Assembly: GCF_049306965.1 (NCBI RefSeq)
Contig: NC_133176.1
Span: forward strand, 48,218,001 to 48,282,000
Length of the DNA: 64,000 nt
Direction: 5' to 3'
From: Danio rerio
Lineage: Eukaryota > Chordata > Actinopteri > Cypriniformes > Danionidae
The position numbers and the translations under genes are program-made. Positions 13,601-24,878 of the stretch are shown here, one piece after another. The notes below the pieces were generated by a model. That model was not told the origin of the DNA. It made no database searches and saw nothing but the letters and a program-made list of their open reading frames with translations. The number at the start of each line of letters is the position of its first letter. Positions within the stretch are counted from its first letter, which is position 1.

Positions 13601-16600
13601 TCTAACCAGGAGTTCAATAGCAGCAAGTGCAGGATACAGGTATAAGTTATAAAGTACAGTAATAGAAAAACTACACTGTAAAACAAAATCTGTAATTTTA
13701 CAGTTTATTTCCGGCAGCTTGGGGGAAAATGTAAAATAACCGCTGTTAAACTACAGAAATTTACAGTGAAATAATGGATATTAATTTACAGAAATTTACC
13801 AGAAATTAAAATTCAAGGACATTTCTGTAATTTGATATCCGTTATTTTACGGTATAATTCTGTAGTTTAACAGCGATTATTTTACATTTTTTTCTTCTTC
13901 TTTTTTTACGCCACCCAAGCTGCCGGACATAAACAGTAAAACTATGGATTTTTTTACAGTGTATGGTGATATTTACAGAAGGATGTACTATGAACATTAT
14001 ACACAGATTGTATTAGCCATGAACAGAGACTAGATGAATATATGTACAGGTTGTAAGGTAACAGTAATCAGAGGTACGCAGATAGATAATTACAACTGTA
14101 TGTGTACAGTGGGTATCAACAAGTCAAGATGAATTAGTGCAACGTAGTGTGATGAATATGTTCAATATGTGTATTAGTTCAACTACTGACTAAAATGTCA
14201 ATAAAAGTTACTTTGTTAATCTATAGAGTTTAATTTTTTATAATAATTGTCGACAGAGCAGAGATCAACATCCCATAATACAAATTACAACTGTAAATAA
14301 ACGGAAAGTGAAACACAAAATACAGAAACTGTTAATAATCAGATATTTTGACAGTGTACTTACAAGCTTTATTAGACAAAATACCTGTAAACCTTAGTAT
14401 ATAAAATGTGCATTATAAATAACATTATTTTCTTTCCCATTTTTTCAGATTCGCTTGGAAATGAGTTGGTCGCTTATAAAGCAGTAACTGGCATATTGAT
14501 CTTCATCCTGGTTTTCATTTTGATTCAGTTCAGTCGCCCCACGATCAAAGTCATCCGAAAAAGATGTGAGTTGGTGAAGTCGCTCTTTAATCTCTTTAAT
14601 GTTTCTACATGCATGGAATAATGTAACATTTCTGTGTTCGCTTATAATTTTCTGTACAAAGACTGTATTTAAAATAGGCATTAAAGATATATAAAGTAAA
14701 ATCGAGAAGAAATGTTTCAGATGATACACTTTTATAACTCTCCAAACAAGCAAATCGAAGCAAATTACAGAGACTGATCATGTGAACTCTGTGCAGAGCT
14801 TCTTAGTCTTGTGTAAAGTCTTTGCGAGTTGTACATTCAGCACGTAGTTATAGAGATGTGGCAGGTGACACACTGAATTAAAAGTGACATTTTAATCCCA
14901 AAAGACTGAAATAATTTTCCTGTAAGATTTATCTAACATCATTTTAGTGGTCCAATAAAAACAATACGATTTGATTTGTTCTAGCGCTCATGCATGAGGA
15001 TTTGACAGCTCTGCATGGTTCCTCAGAACATAGTCACACTCATTTTCAACTCAGAAATTTTTTACTCAAATAGCTTGTATATGATATAAAATATTGGCAA
15101 TACATAATACTATGCTATCCTATCAGTTAGTCAATGGATTCATTTAAATTAACTAATGAGAAATACAGTTAAAGTCAGAATTATTTGCCCCCCTTTGAGT
15201 TTTTTTATTTTTATTTTTTTTATTTCCCAAATGATGTTTAACAGAGCAAGGCAATGCTCACAGTATGTCTGATAATATTTTTTTCTTCTGGAGAAAGTCT
15301 TATTTGGTTTATTTCGGCTAGAATAAAAGCAGCTTTTAATTTTTTAAAAACATTTTAAGGACAAAATTATCAGCCCCTTTAAGCTATTTCTTTATAATCT
15401 ACAGAATAAACCATCGTTCTACAATAACTTGCCAAATTACCCCTAACCTGCCTAGTTAACCTAATTTACCAAGTTAAGCCTTTAAATGTCACTTTAAGCT
15501 GTATAGAAGTGTCTTGAAAAATATCTAGTAAAATATTATTTACTGTCATCATGGCAAAGATAAAATAAATCTGTTATTAGAAATGAGTTATTAAAACTAT
15601 TATGTTTAGAAATGTGCTGAAAAAAAATCTTCTCTCCATTAAAGCAGAAATTGGGGGGAAAATAAACAGGGGGGGGGGGGGCTAATAATTCTGACTTTAA
15701 CTGTACATTTGTTATAGTGTTTATTTGTCTGCTGAATTTTGAAGGCTTAAATGTTTATAATGCATAAGTTAGTAAAAAGTTAATATCAATACTTATTTTA
15801 GAAGCATTTTTCATATTCCTCTGGTTCGAGTTAACTTGTAAACTGATTTTAAAAATAACAAGCTTTTCATAGTGTTAATGGTAATTTGTAATTGCAAAAC
15901 TGAAAAAATAAAAATAAAATTTCTTATATTTTTGCTAATATATACTTCCATATATTTATTTCTTTTATTATACTTTAAAGTAGTTGCATTTTCTGTTGTT
16001 TAGCCCAGTTTTTAATAGAAATGTTATGTTAAATACTGTCTAATTTGCCTTTTCTTTTATGCTGCAGTTTCACAGAAGCGTCAGAGTCGCTGGATCGGGC
16101 CGACTCAGAGTCAGAGTGGTGAGTCATTTCACACATGAACACATTCGTGACTCCTGAGTCTGACAGGCGATTCAGCATTTTATCTTTCTTCTTCAAGTGT
16201 CGTATCACAGAGGTCAAGGTGGACCAAACAACAACACAGTCAAGAGACAGTCTTATCCTGGTGAGTCCATCCCTCTCTCTGTCTCTCTATTGAGCGTTCT
16301 GAACTCTATTAATCCCTCACTCGCATTTACTTTGTACTCAATTACATAATGATGACTAGAGTATTATGATGATGTATTGGGCTTTTCATTCAAACTACTC
16401 AGCATTATAAATGGTGTGTGTGTGTTTGTGTTCTTTTGTATGGTTGTGAGATCTATTGAGTATGTCAGAACAAACTATTATCTAACATAGAATGAACTGT
16501 GCATGAACGTATCCAAGTCATCATCATTCATAAAATTGACCATGAGTTTCTGAACTCTTCATGACATTTAAAGCATTGAATAATGCCATGAATTTGACGT

Positions 16601-18660
16601 GACCACATTTACTAGCAGCTTGAGCCAGCGCAAACTTTCTTTTGCTGTTTAAAATAAGTACTGTCCTGTAGGGCTGCACAATATACTGTATTGTTTCAAC
16701 ACTGAAACCGCAATGTGTGCATCTGCAATAGTCACAGATATGCAATGTCTGGATTATAGTTATAATTATATTAAATTAATGTATTTATACAGAATTCATA
16801 CGATTAATGAAACAAACATTTTTGTCTTTGTTTCTAGTCCACATATCTACATTTCAAAGCAAAAACAAGATTTTTAACTGTACTGGCAGATCATTTTGCT
16901 TGTTTTAAGGAAAAACTCTTAATTTTGCCTTATTTCCTCTCAATTTTTAAACAAAACGATATTTTTACTTGATCTACGATTTATTTTAGATATTTGGAGT
17001 AAAACTGAGACGAAGCAAAGTCAGAAAAACATTTTTTGCATTGTGAATATTTAGTTTCTGTACATGAAAATTATAAAACGGTTTTATACCTTTATACAGA
17101 ATTATTCAGTTTTATACCTTCATACAAACCTTTATACAGAATTTATACCATTTATGCAACAAAAAAGTTTTTTGTCTTTGTTTCTAGTCCAAATATCTAC
17201 ATCTCAAAGTGAAAACAAGATTATTTCACTCAATCCACTGGCAGATCATTTTGCTTGTTTAAAGGAAAAACTATTAATTGTTCTGTATTTCATCTGAATT
17301 TTACAACAAAATAATATTTTTATCTTATATCTATAAAATAATCTTATATCTAAGATTTTTTTTTAGATATTTGGATAGAAAAGCAATTTTTGTGTGTGAT
17401 TATTCAATTTCTATACCTAAGAGTTGTTAAAACCGTCAAAAAGAGCTATAGTCAAATATTTTGTGAAACTGTATTTATATTGTAATATTTACTGCAGAAA
17501 AATAAAATAACACAATATCAGTTTTTTTTTTTATATCGCGAAGCCCTATACTCTCTGCATTGAGTAAAGACAGTGAAATCTAGCCATGAAGAGGCATGAA
17601 CACTGTAATATTTATTGGCTGATCTTATTGTATATGCAGTTGCTTTAAAAAAAAAAATCTTATAAAATGAGCGACATATATATTTTTATCTATTAAAATC
17701 TAAAAATAAAATTGTCATATGTTAGCTGGCTTCTTTTGATTTTCATCTGTTTGATTTAATCAAACCAGATATAATTTAGATATTTGGGCAAGAAATCTTA
17801 AATTAAAAAATTTAAGTAAGAAAAGCGTGTATCTTAAAGTGTGTATCTTAATTCAATTTAGGCACTTTGCGATACGGCTTTGTTTATTTTAATTAGTATA
17901 TTTCACCCATTCATTCTGGGTGAACTTTGCAATATGGCTTCATTTAATGTTTATTAATATATTTACCGACATGACCTAATTCTAAACAATACTTCAACAG
18001 CATTTATCATTAAATTCATAGATTTAAAAATGAATGTGCCAAATTTAAGTGAGTTTGTCCTTAAAACAAGCAAACTAATCTGCCAATGGGGTAAGAAAAA
18101 TAATCTTATGTCAAAACGATAAACTCACTTATTTTTGCCATTAATTTGGGGAATTTTCAAATATTTAGACAAGAAATAAGACAAAAAATAATCAAGCATT
18201 TCTTAAAGTGTGTATCTTAATTCAATTTAGGCGATAATAATTTTATTTATCTATGTTTCACATGTTTATTTAATGCTAAATTTGAGCACATTTAGATTGT
18301 TATGAACATTTTGGGTGACACTGTGCAATACGGCTTCATTTAATCTTTATTAATACATTTACTAACATAAACTAATTATAAACAACAAATAAATAAATAA
18401 ATAAATAAATCAAATGTATTGATCATTGCTTGTTAGCATGAAATAAATATAAAACATTTTTTTAAAGCATTGAAAATTAAATGTTCAAATGATTAAATTA
18501 GCCAAATTGATTTAAAATGTGCAGTCTCTCCTAATGTCTCCCACTGTCATGCTGTGTTATGTCATGTGTGTTGTCAGGTTTGGAGCGACTGACGGTAAAC
18601 ACCAGCAGAGAGCCTTCGTCCAACAGAAACAGTGACTATGATTCATACAGCTACAACTGA
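10630..18660 (+). CDS. cd5: CD5-like lymphocyte receptor, single SRCR domain, six coding exons
   Basis: CD5 is a type I membrane glycoprotein of T cells and some B cells that dampens antigen-receptor signalling. Exons read from splice sites: 10630-10681, 12630-13022, 14449-14565, 16068-16118, 16198-16260, 18578-18660. All internal junctions are phase 1, and the total is 759 nt (252 aa plus stop). Exon 1 encodes a short signal peptide. Exon 2 encodes an Asn/Thr-rich N-glycosylation stalk and one divergent SRCR-like domain with eight cysteines (for example PCEGRVYVYS, LLRGLCKDMRCGDLNS, SISCTG). Exon 3 carries the membrane span (ILIFILVFILIQF). Exons 4-6 encode a tail with RWIGPT, QSYPGLE and NSDYD, which align with QWIGPT, SAYPALE and DSDYD of mammalian CD5. 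Mammalian CD5 is about 495 aa with three SRCR domains; I found no second SRCR exon in the introns. An AATAAA lies at 19178-19183. Identity rests on the tail motifs plus the vps37c and tmem132a neighbours. Confidence 0.85.
10682..12629 (+). other. cd5 intron 1
   Basis: AT-rich intron holding a partial copy of the abundant TA-flanked transposon at about 11268-11632. No further exon with a phase-1 SRCR-like reading was found. Confidence 0.6.
11268..11632. mobile_element. Abundant TA-flanked transposon, copy 3 (left end and middle missing)
   Basis: Family landmarks run from AAATGATGTTTAACTGAGCA to the right end TTCTGACTTCAACTG at 11632, followed by TA. The left inverted repeat and a central block around the AACCATCG module are absent, so it is a deleted copy inside cd5 intron 1. 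Confidence 0.8.
13397..13540. repeat. (ATATT)n microsatellite
   Basis: An almost pure pentanucleotide array of about 144 bp in cd5 intron 2. It abuts the 3' part of a retroposon-like repeat that starts with AGATTCAACTTTATTGTC. Such arrays often grow at the end of LINE or SINE insertions. Confidence 0.9.
13541..14165. repeat. LINE-type 3' tail fragment split by a MITE
   Basis: The AGATTCAACTTTATTGTC start and the TCTAACCAGGAGTTCAATAG and GCAAGTGCAGGATACAGG words are common at the 3' ends of fish non-LTR elements; family not assigned. The sequence is interrupted by the MITE at 13674-13961 and continues to about 14165. No reverse transcriptase coding remains. Confidence 0.5.
13674..13961. mobile_element. 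Foldback MITE with TA target duplication
   Basis: 288 bp beginning CACTGTAAAACAAAATC and ending TTTTTTACAGTG, flanked by TA on both sides. The inversion extends inward: TTTCCGGCAGCTTGGG on the left answers CCCAAGCTGCCGGACAT on the right, and ACCGCTGTTAAACTACAG answers CTGTAGTTTAACAGCG. The element could form a long hairpin. Confidence 0.85.
15166..15703. mobile_element. Abundant TA-flanked DNA transposon, copy 4 (both ends present)
   Basis: 538 bp with CAGTTAAAGTCAGAATTATT on the left and AATTCTGACTTTAACTG on the right, and TA on both sides. It lies in cd5 intron 3 and contains a G homopolymer near the right end. No coding capacity. Confidence 0.88.
16669..17548. mobile_element. hAT-like element in cd5 intron 5
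   Basis: The left end TAGGGCTGCACAATATA and the right end ATATCGCGAAGCCCTA are the hallmark inverted termini of a common fish hAT family. Its interior holds two near-repeats (about 16817-16925 and 17166-17285) sharing TCTTTGTTTCTAGTCC and GGCAGATCATTTTGCTTG. Related words appear in inverted form at about 18040-18190, so another repeat family has probably been captured. I see no clear 8-bp target duplication. Confidence 0.55.
17549..18577 (+). other. cd5 intron 5, right part
   Basis: AT-rich repeat-like sequence with ACAAGCAAACTAATCTGCCA at about 18068 and a TAAATAAATAAATAAATAAA run near 18390-18410. No exon seen before the acceptor at 18576-18577. Confidence 0.45.
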
Positions 18661-20090
18661 GGAGTGTGAAAAAAAAACTGACCTACAGTCAGCGGTCTTA
18701 CAATACGAGACTTTGCTTTATTTGAGCTGTCATTCGGCAGAGTGTAAATATGTCGGAGAAATACATCTGAGAAGTCCATTTAGGATCAAGTTAACCCATC
18801 AGAGCGCTTACTTTGTGTTGCTAGCAGGCTTGATTTTCATTATTACTAGAATATTTTTAGTAGTTGCTTGATTTTGACCAGTGTGTTTGTTCATGTTATT
18901 TTTGAAATACTCAGAAACAAAATGGGATTATGATCAAAACCTGTAAATTGTTAAAAGTATATATATATATATATATATTTATATAAATGTTTTTTATTGT
19001 TAAAGTTGGAGTATAAATCATATTAAATGAACTAAAAAGAAAAACGTTTTGATCTTTTGTGTCTTTTGAGTTGAGTAAAGAAGCAGAATAAGACTGAAAA
19101 TCAAATTAATTATATGTAACAATAATATGAACATCATTTAATATACCTTCAGGGTGATTTTTTACATTTATTTATTCAATAAATCAGTTCAGATTATTTA
19201 ACAGTTTGACTTTAAGGTTTTCTAAAATGGCTTAAAGCAAAAAAAATGTATTCAATGTGTGGATATAGCTGCAACTGAATATGGGGAAAGGGGGCGGGGC
19301 ATATTGAACAGCCCCTCCCTGTGTCATTTTGTTTAGTCCATGAAACAGTTCTGCCAATTTCACCTCAAAACCTCCTTCGTATCACTTTAAAATACAGAAT
19401 TTTTGTGTGCAGTTCAAATGGGTCTAATACATATTGTGGTCTGTGGTGTCTTGCACATTTGATCTGCTCTTTACACTGCATTTTTGCAAAACAAAAATTC
19501 ATTCACACCATTGGAAAACATATATGCAGTGTGTGAATCGTTAATCCCCTATATAGTGCGGTGTCTCAATCCCCATATAGAAAATATAACTGCGTGAACA
19601 AGTGACTGATTTTAGCTTTGCCGTCTAGCTATGCTGCACTGTATAAAGTGATTGGTTGACTATAAAAAGTGAGTAAGATTTGCATAATCAAAAAAAAAAA
19701 AAAAAAAATCAAGTTTCAATTTTCAACAGGTTTTACTTTACATTGTTTTCAAGTGAATTAGTTTCCTCACTTTAATTTACTAATTACATTTAAAAGTGTG
19801 TAAATCTATTTTTTTAGTTTAATCGAATGAACTTTTCAACTTACATCAATCAAACGGACTAAAATAAAGTTACTTTGTATAAACTCAAGAAATTTAGTTG
19901 AAAGCTGATTCATGTAATAATGTAAGTAACAAAAACATTTGCTGTTGTGTCTTTTTCAGTATATAGACAATAAGGTAGGAGATTCTACAAAGATTGGACA
20001 TTTGATTGGACAGAAGATCTGAGTGATGTCATTAGTATCATTGGTGGAAGTGAGAAACTGTAAATTCTGAATGCTTGTATCCTCTAAATG
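18661..20090 (+). other. cd5 3' UTR and flank
   Basis: Best poly(A) signal AATAAA at 19178-19183. The frame that continues from 18632 to 18871 is in another phase from cd5 and is not a gene. An (AT)n run lies at about 18958-18979 and an A18-like run near 19690. Nothing else recognised. Confidence 0.5.
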
Positions 20091-21743
20091 TAAATTTTGT
20101 CATGAAAAGTTACTTAAGAAAGTAATGCATTGCAATATTGAGTTACTCCCCAAGTAAGTAACTAGTTGCACGCGCAGAATTTCATAGATTTTTAGCCCAT
20201 TATTAATTCTGTTTATTTACTTGAGTAAATGTGTGTAAATTTATATTTATTCAGTTTTTAAATTAATTTCAGTAATATTATTATTAATATGAAAACATCT
20301 GATTTATGTACAATGCAGTTTACACAGTAATATTTTCTGTCTTTTACCAGATATATTATATGACAAACGTGCTTTTTTTACCAAATAAAGTGAATCTGAT
20401 TGGATTTGCATTTTAAACATTAACTTTTTATTTTATTTTTATTTCACATATTAAGGTTTTAGTTCTGATACTCCCAAAATATTTCCACAGAAATCTGCAG
20501 ACTTTTACCAAAATTCTCTGCAGAAATAGCAAAAAGCTTCCGCAGATTCCATCTGGCCCTAGAAATGAGTTACATTTCTTTTGAGTTACTTTTGCTCTAC
20601 TTTTCATGACCTGGCAGAGGCTTGATTTCTTTTAAAACTTGCAGTTTTTCCTCTTCTTTTTTTTTGCGATTAACATAACTATGGAATAAAATCAATGCCA
20701 AAAGTATTGAAATTTACTTCAGTTAAAAAAATATATATATTTTTTAAAACCAGTAAATAGGTGAGGAAAAAGCTAATAACTGCTTAAAACTCACTGGTTT
20801 ATAATATTTTAAAAAGCAGTCTGCAATCTATTGAATCTGCTGTCTGCATTCTATTACTTTTCCTGCAGCTCCTGGATGTAATGTTGAATTTTAACAGCTG
20901 AATTTGAGCCACTGAATTTATGAAATCGATTTTTTGAACTGAAATAAAATCAACTGAAAATTGCTTTTTGAATATTATACTTCGTATTTTTTAAACAGAA
21001 CTGAATATTTTGGAAGTGAAATCTGGAAGTTGAAAATTAAATATTGAATTAAAATATGAAAATGTGTTTTGAATTTAAATATTCACAGCTTAAATCAACA
21101 GCTATGGTAAATTCCCAGGACCTAAAATTACAAACCCTGGCAATTCAAGTCATTAAAATGCAGTTGTTATTTTGGTTAGTGCTATTCGACAAGCTTTTTA
21201 TTTCAATACTTTTGGCATTGATTTTGTTCCACACAACACACTGTCCATACAATTTCTTTGTAAGATTATGTTACCTTCTGAGATCTTCCTGACCCCAGAG
21301 CTCTACATGCCGTATATACAGATTAATGAAAGTTTAAAACAATGCGTTTGCTACTTTTGTACATTTTATCTCATTAAAAAGTAAAATCACCGTCCATTCA
21401 GACAATGAATGGCATGTCTTTGGACTTGAGGGGGAAACCGGAGTCCCTGGAGGAAACCCACGCCAACATGGTGAGAACATGCAAACTCCACGCAGAAAAG
21501 CAAACTGACCCAGCTGAGGCTCGAACCAGCTGTGAGGTGAACCCACTGCGCCACCGTGCAGCATTCAATGAGATTTTTTCAAAGCAAATCAACTAAATTA
21601 AAAAGTAATTTGCATTTAAAAAATTTAAAGAACCTCAAATGTTATTAATTAATTTTTAAAGTATTGTTTTACTTTACTTGTTACTCAGTAAAAATAATAA
21701 TATAACAAAACTCACGTAACTTGTAATGTGTTACGCCCAACAC
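20091..21743 (-). mobile_element. Decayed hAT-type element fragments (CAGTGTTGGG end)
   Basis: The right end TACGCCCAACACTG at 21743 is the inverse of CAGTGTTGGGCGTA, the terminus of a widespread fish hAT family. Related GAGTTACTCCCCAAGTAAGTA-like words occur near 20130-20170 and GAGTTACATTTC near 20566. The limits are approximate and the region may be several fragments. A SINE piece lies inside it. Confidence 0.4.
21390..21562 (-). repeat. DANA-type SINE fragment (antisense)
   Basis: Antisense copy of the tRNA-derived zebrafish SINE: GGCATGTCTTTGGACT, then GGAGGAAACCCACGCC, AACATGCAAACTCCACGC and a degraded tRNA-like head ending CCACTGCGCCACCGTGC. Overlapping open frames here on both strands are SINE sequence, not genes. 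Confidence 0.75.
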
Positions 21744-21758
21744 TGATTATAGATGACC

Positions 21759-21980
21759 TTAAAGGGATAGTTCTTTCATTCATTCACTTGTTCTTTCAAG
21801 TTCGTTTCAAATTAAGATATTTCGAAGACTGTTGGAAACCACTGACATCCATATTAGTAAGAAAAATACTATGGAAGTTAATGGTTACCGGTTTTCAACA
21901 GTTTTCAGAATATCTTTTTTTGTTCTACAGAAGAAAGAATTTCATAAATGTTTAGAACCAATTTTTTGGGTGGAAACAAT
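21759..21980. mobile_element. TAAAGGGATAGTT-type DNA transposon fragment
   Basis: It begins TTAAAGGGATAGTTC and continues with TTTCGAAGACTGTTGG, TACTATGGAAGTTAATGG and TCTACAGAAGAAAGAATTTC, all landmarks of a common foldback-like fish element. The right end is missing. Confidence 0.55.
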
Positions 21981-23202
21981 TTTTTCATGGAAACAAAACT
22001 CTATTTTGTTTCCATGAAGGCTTTAACTAATGACTTTTTGATTTTTTTGGAATGACTTTATCATTCGTTTAGTCATTTAAATGATTTTAACGAATAGAAA
22101 AAGAAAGAAAGATTCAAACTCTTACACCGTGGACTGCGGTTTTGGTTGCATTTTCTGTAGCAATGCTGTGAAACAATTGGAAAACACTGAAATTAATACA
22201 CATGAATTAATTAGTGCTAAATAGATCGACATTTGAGCTTTGATGTGAAATGTGGGCTTCTGAGGAGGCATGGGAGCGATGTCAAGCTTGGAAGAGGGAA
22301 TGCGGTGTTAATGCACACATTTGCAGCAATGCGGTTTCCTGTCGTAATTCTATTGACTTCCTGTTTGTGTTATTTCTGTCGCTCCTGCTCTAAATATACT
22401 GTAGACTCACTGCGCTCATTCTATCAGCCGTTTCTTTGTCTCTGTTTGTTTGATTTCCATTCCTTCGTTTCCTTCTTTTAATATTTACTCCTCTCTCAGT
22501 CTCTCTCTCTCCATCTCTCTCTCTCTCTCTGACCCAGTTGATTTTTTAATACCGCACTCATAGTGGGGTTTAATATCACAAGAGCTTAAAATCTTATGCC
22601 TTGCCTGACTGATGCTCGCTAAGTGAAACTCTCTTTTCTAAAAGCACCAGTGGGAGAGAAAGAGTAGTTTTTTTTAAACCTAGACATTTCTTATATCTCT
22701 TTAAATGTGTTTGGCTGCTCTGCAGTTTCATAATAGTTTCTGATGTGTTACTGTTGAATTTTAATAGCACGTGTCTTTGCAGCTGCTTTTAGCCTCTTTT
22801 CATACTTGAGAAGTGCAAAGATGACAGCATGCTGTGTGTGTGTGTGTGGTGGGTGGATAAGTGTCGTATCCTTCCTCATCCTCAGGTCAGAGCGAAGGAT
22901 TAAATCTGTAGTTTAAATGAGGTTCCAGCAGAGAACAATGACAGATGACAACAGATTACACGCACAGATTAACAACAGAGACCACACTGGGGGGAATATC
23001 CAGTGAATATCCATCAGCGCTTCTTCTTTTCATCCCCACAAAAACACTTGTGACACTGACATCAAACCTGCTTGTTACCTGCATTCAGCCGACTATCCCA
23101 TAAACCTTTACTTGAGTCTGTTTTACTGTACAGTTAATCTGCCAAAGTACGTTTTGTAATAAAATAATGATTGGAGAGTATAAATAAATGATTTTTTTTT
23201 CT
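21981..23202. other. Intergenic, no gene recognised
   Basis: Contains a CT-rich low-complexity run at about 22493-22531 and a short GT run near 22836. The frame at 22233-22481 shows no domain. Confidence 0.4.
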
Positions 23203-23489
23203 GGTGTTCTCCCCGTGTTCATGTGGGTTTCCTCCAGGTGCTTCGGTTTCTCCCACAGTCCAAAGACATGCGCTATATAGGTGAATGGATAAACTAAATT
23301 CTCCGAGTGAGAATAAGTGTATATGGATGTTTCCCAGTACTAGGTTGTGGCTGAAAGGGCATCTGCTATGTAAAGCATATGCTGGCATACAATAGTAGGC
23401 AGTTCATTCTGCTGTGGCAACCTCTGATAAAAAAAGGACTAAGCCAAAGGAAAATGACTGACAGAATGAATGAATGAATGAATGAATGG
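23203..23489 (+). repeat. DANA-type SINE, 5' truncated
   Basis: Sense copy from GTTCTCCCCGTGTTCATG through CACAGTCCAAAGACATGC and GGACTAAGCCAAAGGAAAA to a terminal (GAAT)n run. The tRNA-like head is missing. Confidence 0.8.
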
Positions 23490-23986
23490 ATAATAAATAC
23501 AATTCTAAAAATATATTTGTCATCACTGTAGCCCTGAGAAAATGTTTTGCATATAAACTCAGGTGTTATCCTTATTTATTTGAGCAATTTTCAGATTATT
23601 AATCAACGCTTACAACCAAAATATTATGGAAATAAAACTTTTTAAGTGTTCAAAGACATTGAAAAATCATATATTATACCACACAAAAAGGCATTAAAAG
23701 CACATTATTTTTATACGGTTTTTTTTGTCATTTTGGATGACACTTCAATACTTTTTGTAAAATTATCTATGAAGTTATATTAGTGTATTATTTAACATTT
23801 TTCTACATATCTAACATACATGTTGGACTGAATTTTGTTAATAAACATGAATATGTACACCTGTTGTCTATTGCAACATGAAAAACTCGATCATATTTAA
23901 TATAATATCTGAAAGTGAAAGTTTATGCATGCAAAAATTATTGATTTTGTTTAAAAACACTTTGATTTGATGTTTTGCTATATATA
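23490..23986. other. Intergenic, no feature seen
   Basis: AT-rich sequence between the SINE and the Tc1-type element. No coding or repeat structure recognised. Confidence 0.4.
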
Positions 23987-24878
23987 CACTCACCGGCCAC
24001 TTTATTAGGTACACCTGTCCAACTGCTTGTTAATGCAAATTTCTAATCAGCCAATCACATGGCTGCAACTCATGGCATGTAGACATGGTCAAGATGATCT
24101 GCTGCAGTTCAAACCGAGCATCAGAATGGAGAAGAAAGGTGATTTAAGTGACTTTGAACGTAGCATGATGGTTGCTGCCAGATCTACTGGGATTTTTATG
24201 CATAACCACCTCTAGGCTTTACAGAGAATGGTCTGAAAACGAGAAGAGCATCTCTGAATGCACAACACATCGAACCTTGAGGCAGATGGGCTACAGCAGC
24301 AAAAGACCACAAAGGGTGCCACTCCTGTCAGCTAAGAACAGGAAACTAAGGCTACATTTCGCACAGTCTCACCAAAATTGGACAACCAAATATTGGAGAA
24401 ATGTTGCCTGGTCTGATGAGTCTGGATTTCTGCTGCGACATTAGGTCGTTTTGTTTTGGCACACTTTTTTTTTTAAACTGAACAGTATTATTGTTGACCA
24501 TGTCCATCCCTTTATCAGTTTACCCATCTACTGATGGCTGCTTTCAGCAGGATAACGCACCATTGATATAAAGCGTGAATCATCTCAGACTGGTTTCTTG
24601 AACATGACAATGAGTTCACTGTACGCAAATGGCCTCCAGTGACCAGAACTCAAATCAAATAGAGCACCTTTGGGATGTGGTGGAACAGGAGATTCACATC
24701 ATGGATGTGCAGCCGACAAATCTGCAACAACTATCATGTCAATATGGACCAAAATCTCTAAGAAATATTTCCAGTACCTTGTTGAATCTCTGTCACGAAG
24801 GACTAAGGCAGTTCTGAAGGCAAAAGGGGGTCCAACCCTGTACTAGTAATGTGTACCTAATAAAGTGGCCGGTGAGTG
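23987..24878 (+). mobile_element. Tc1-type DNA transposon with both termini and a broken transposase
   Basis: 892 bp with matching inverted ends (CACTCACCGGCCACTTTATT at the left; AATAAAGTGGCCGGTGAGTG at the right) flanked by TA. Three plus-strand pieces in different frames read as Tc1 transposase: an HTH-like DLSDFERSMMVAARSTG, a middle part with [10 protein letters not shown] (catalytic Asp), and NQIEHLWDVVEQEI near the C-terminus (third acidic position). A QQDNAP-like site is visible near 24550. Frameshifts separate the pieces and the region between them is short, so the copy cannot encode an active enzyme. Confidence 0.88.

Noticed and set aside
18632-18871. 79-codon frame overlapping the end of cd5
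   Set aside because: Different phase from the cd5 last exon; the cd5 frame ends with the conserved SDYD motif and a stop.
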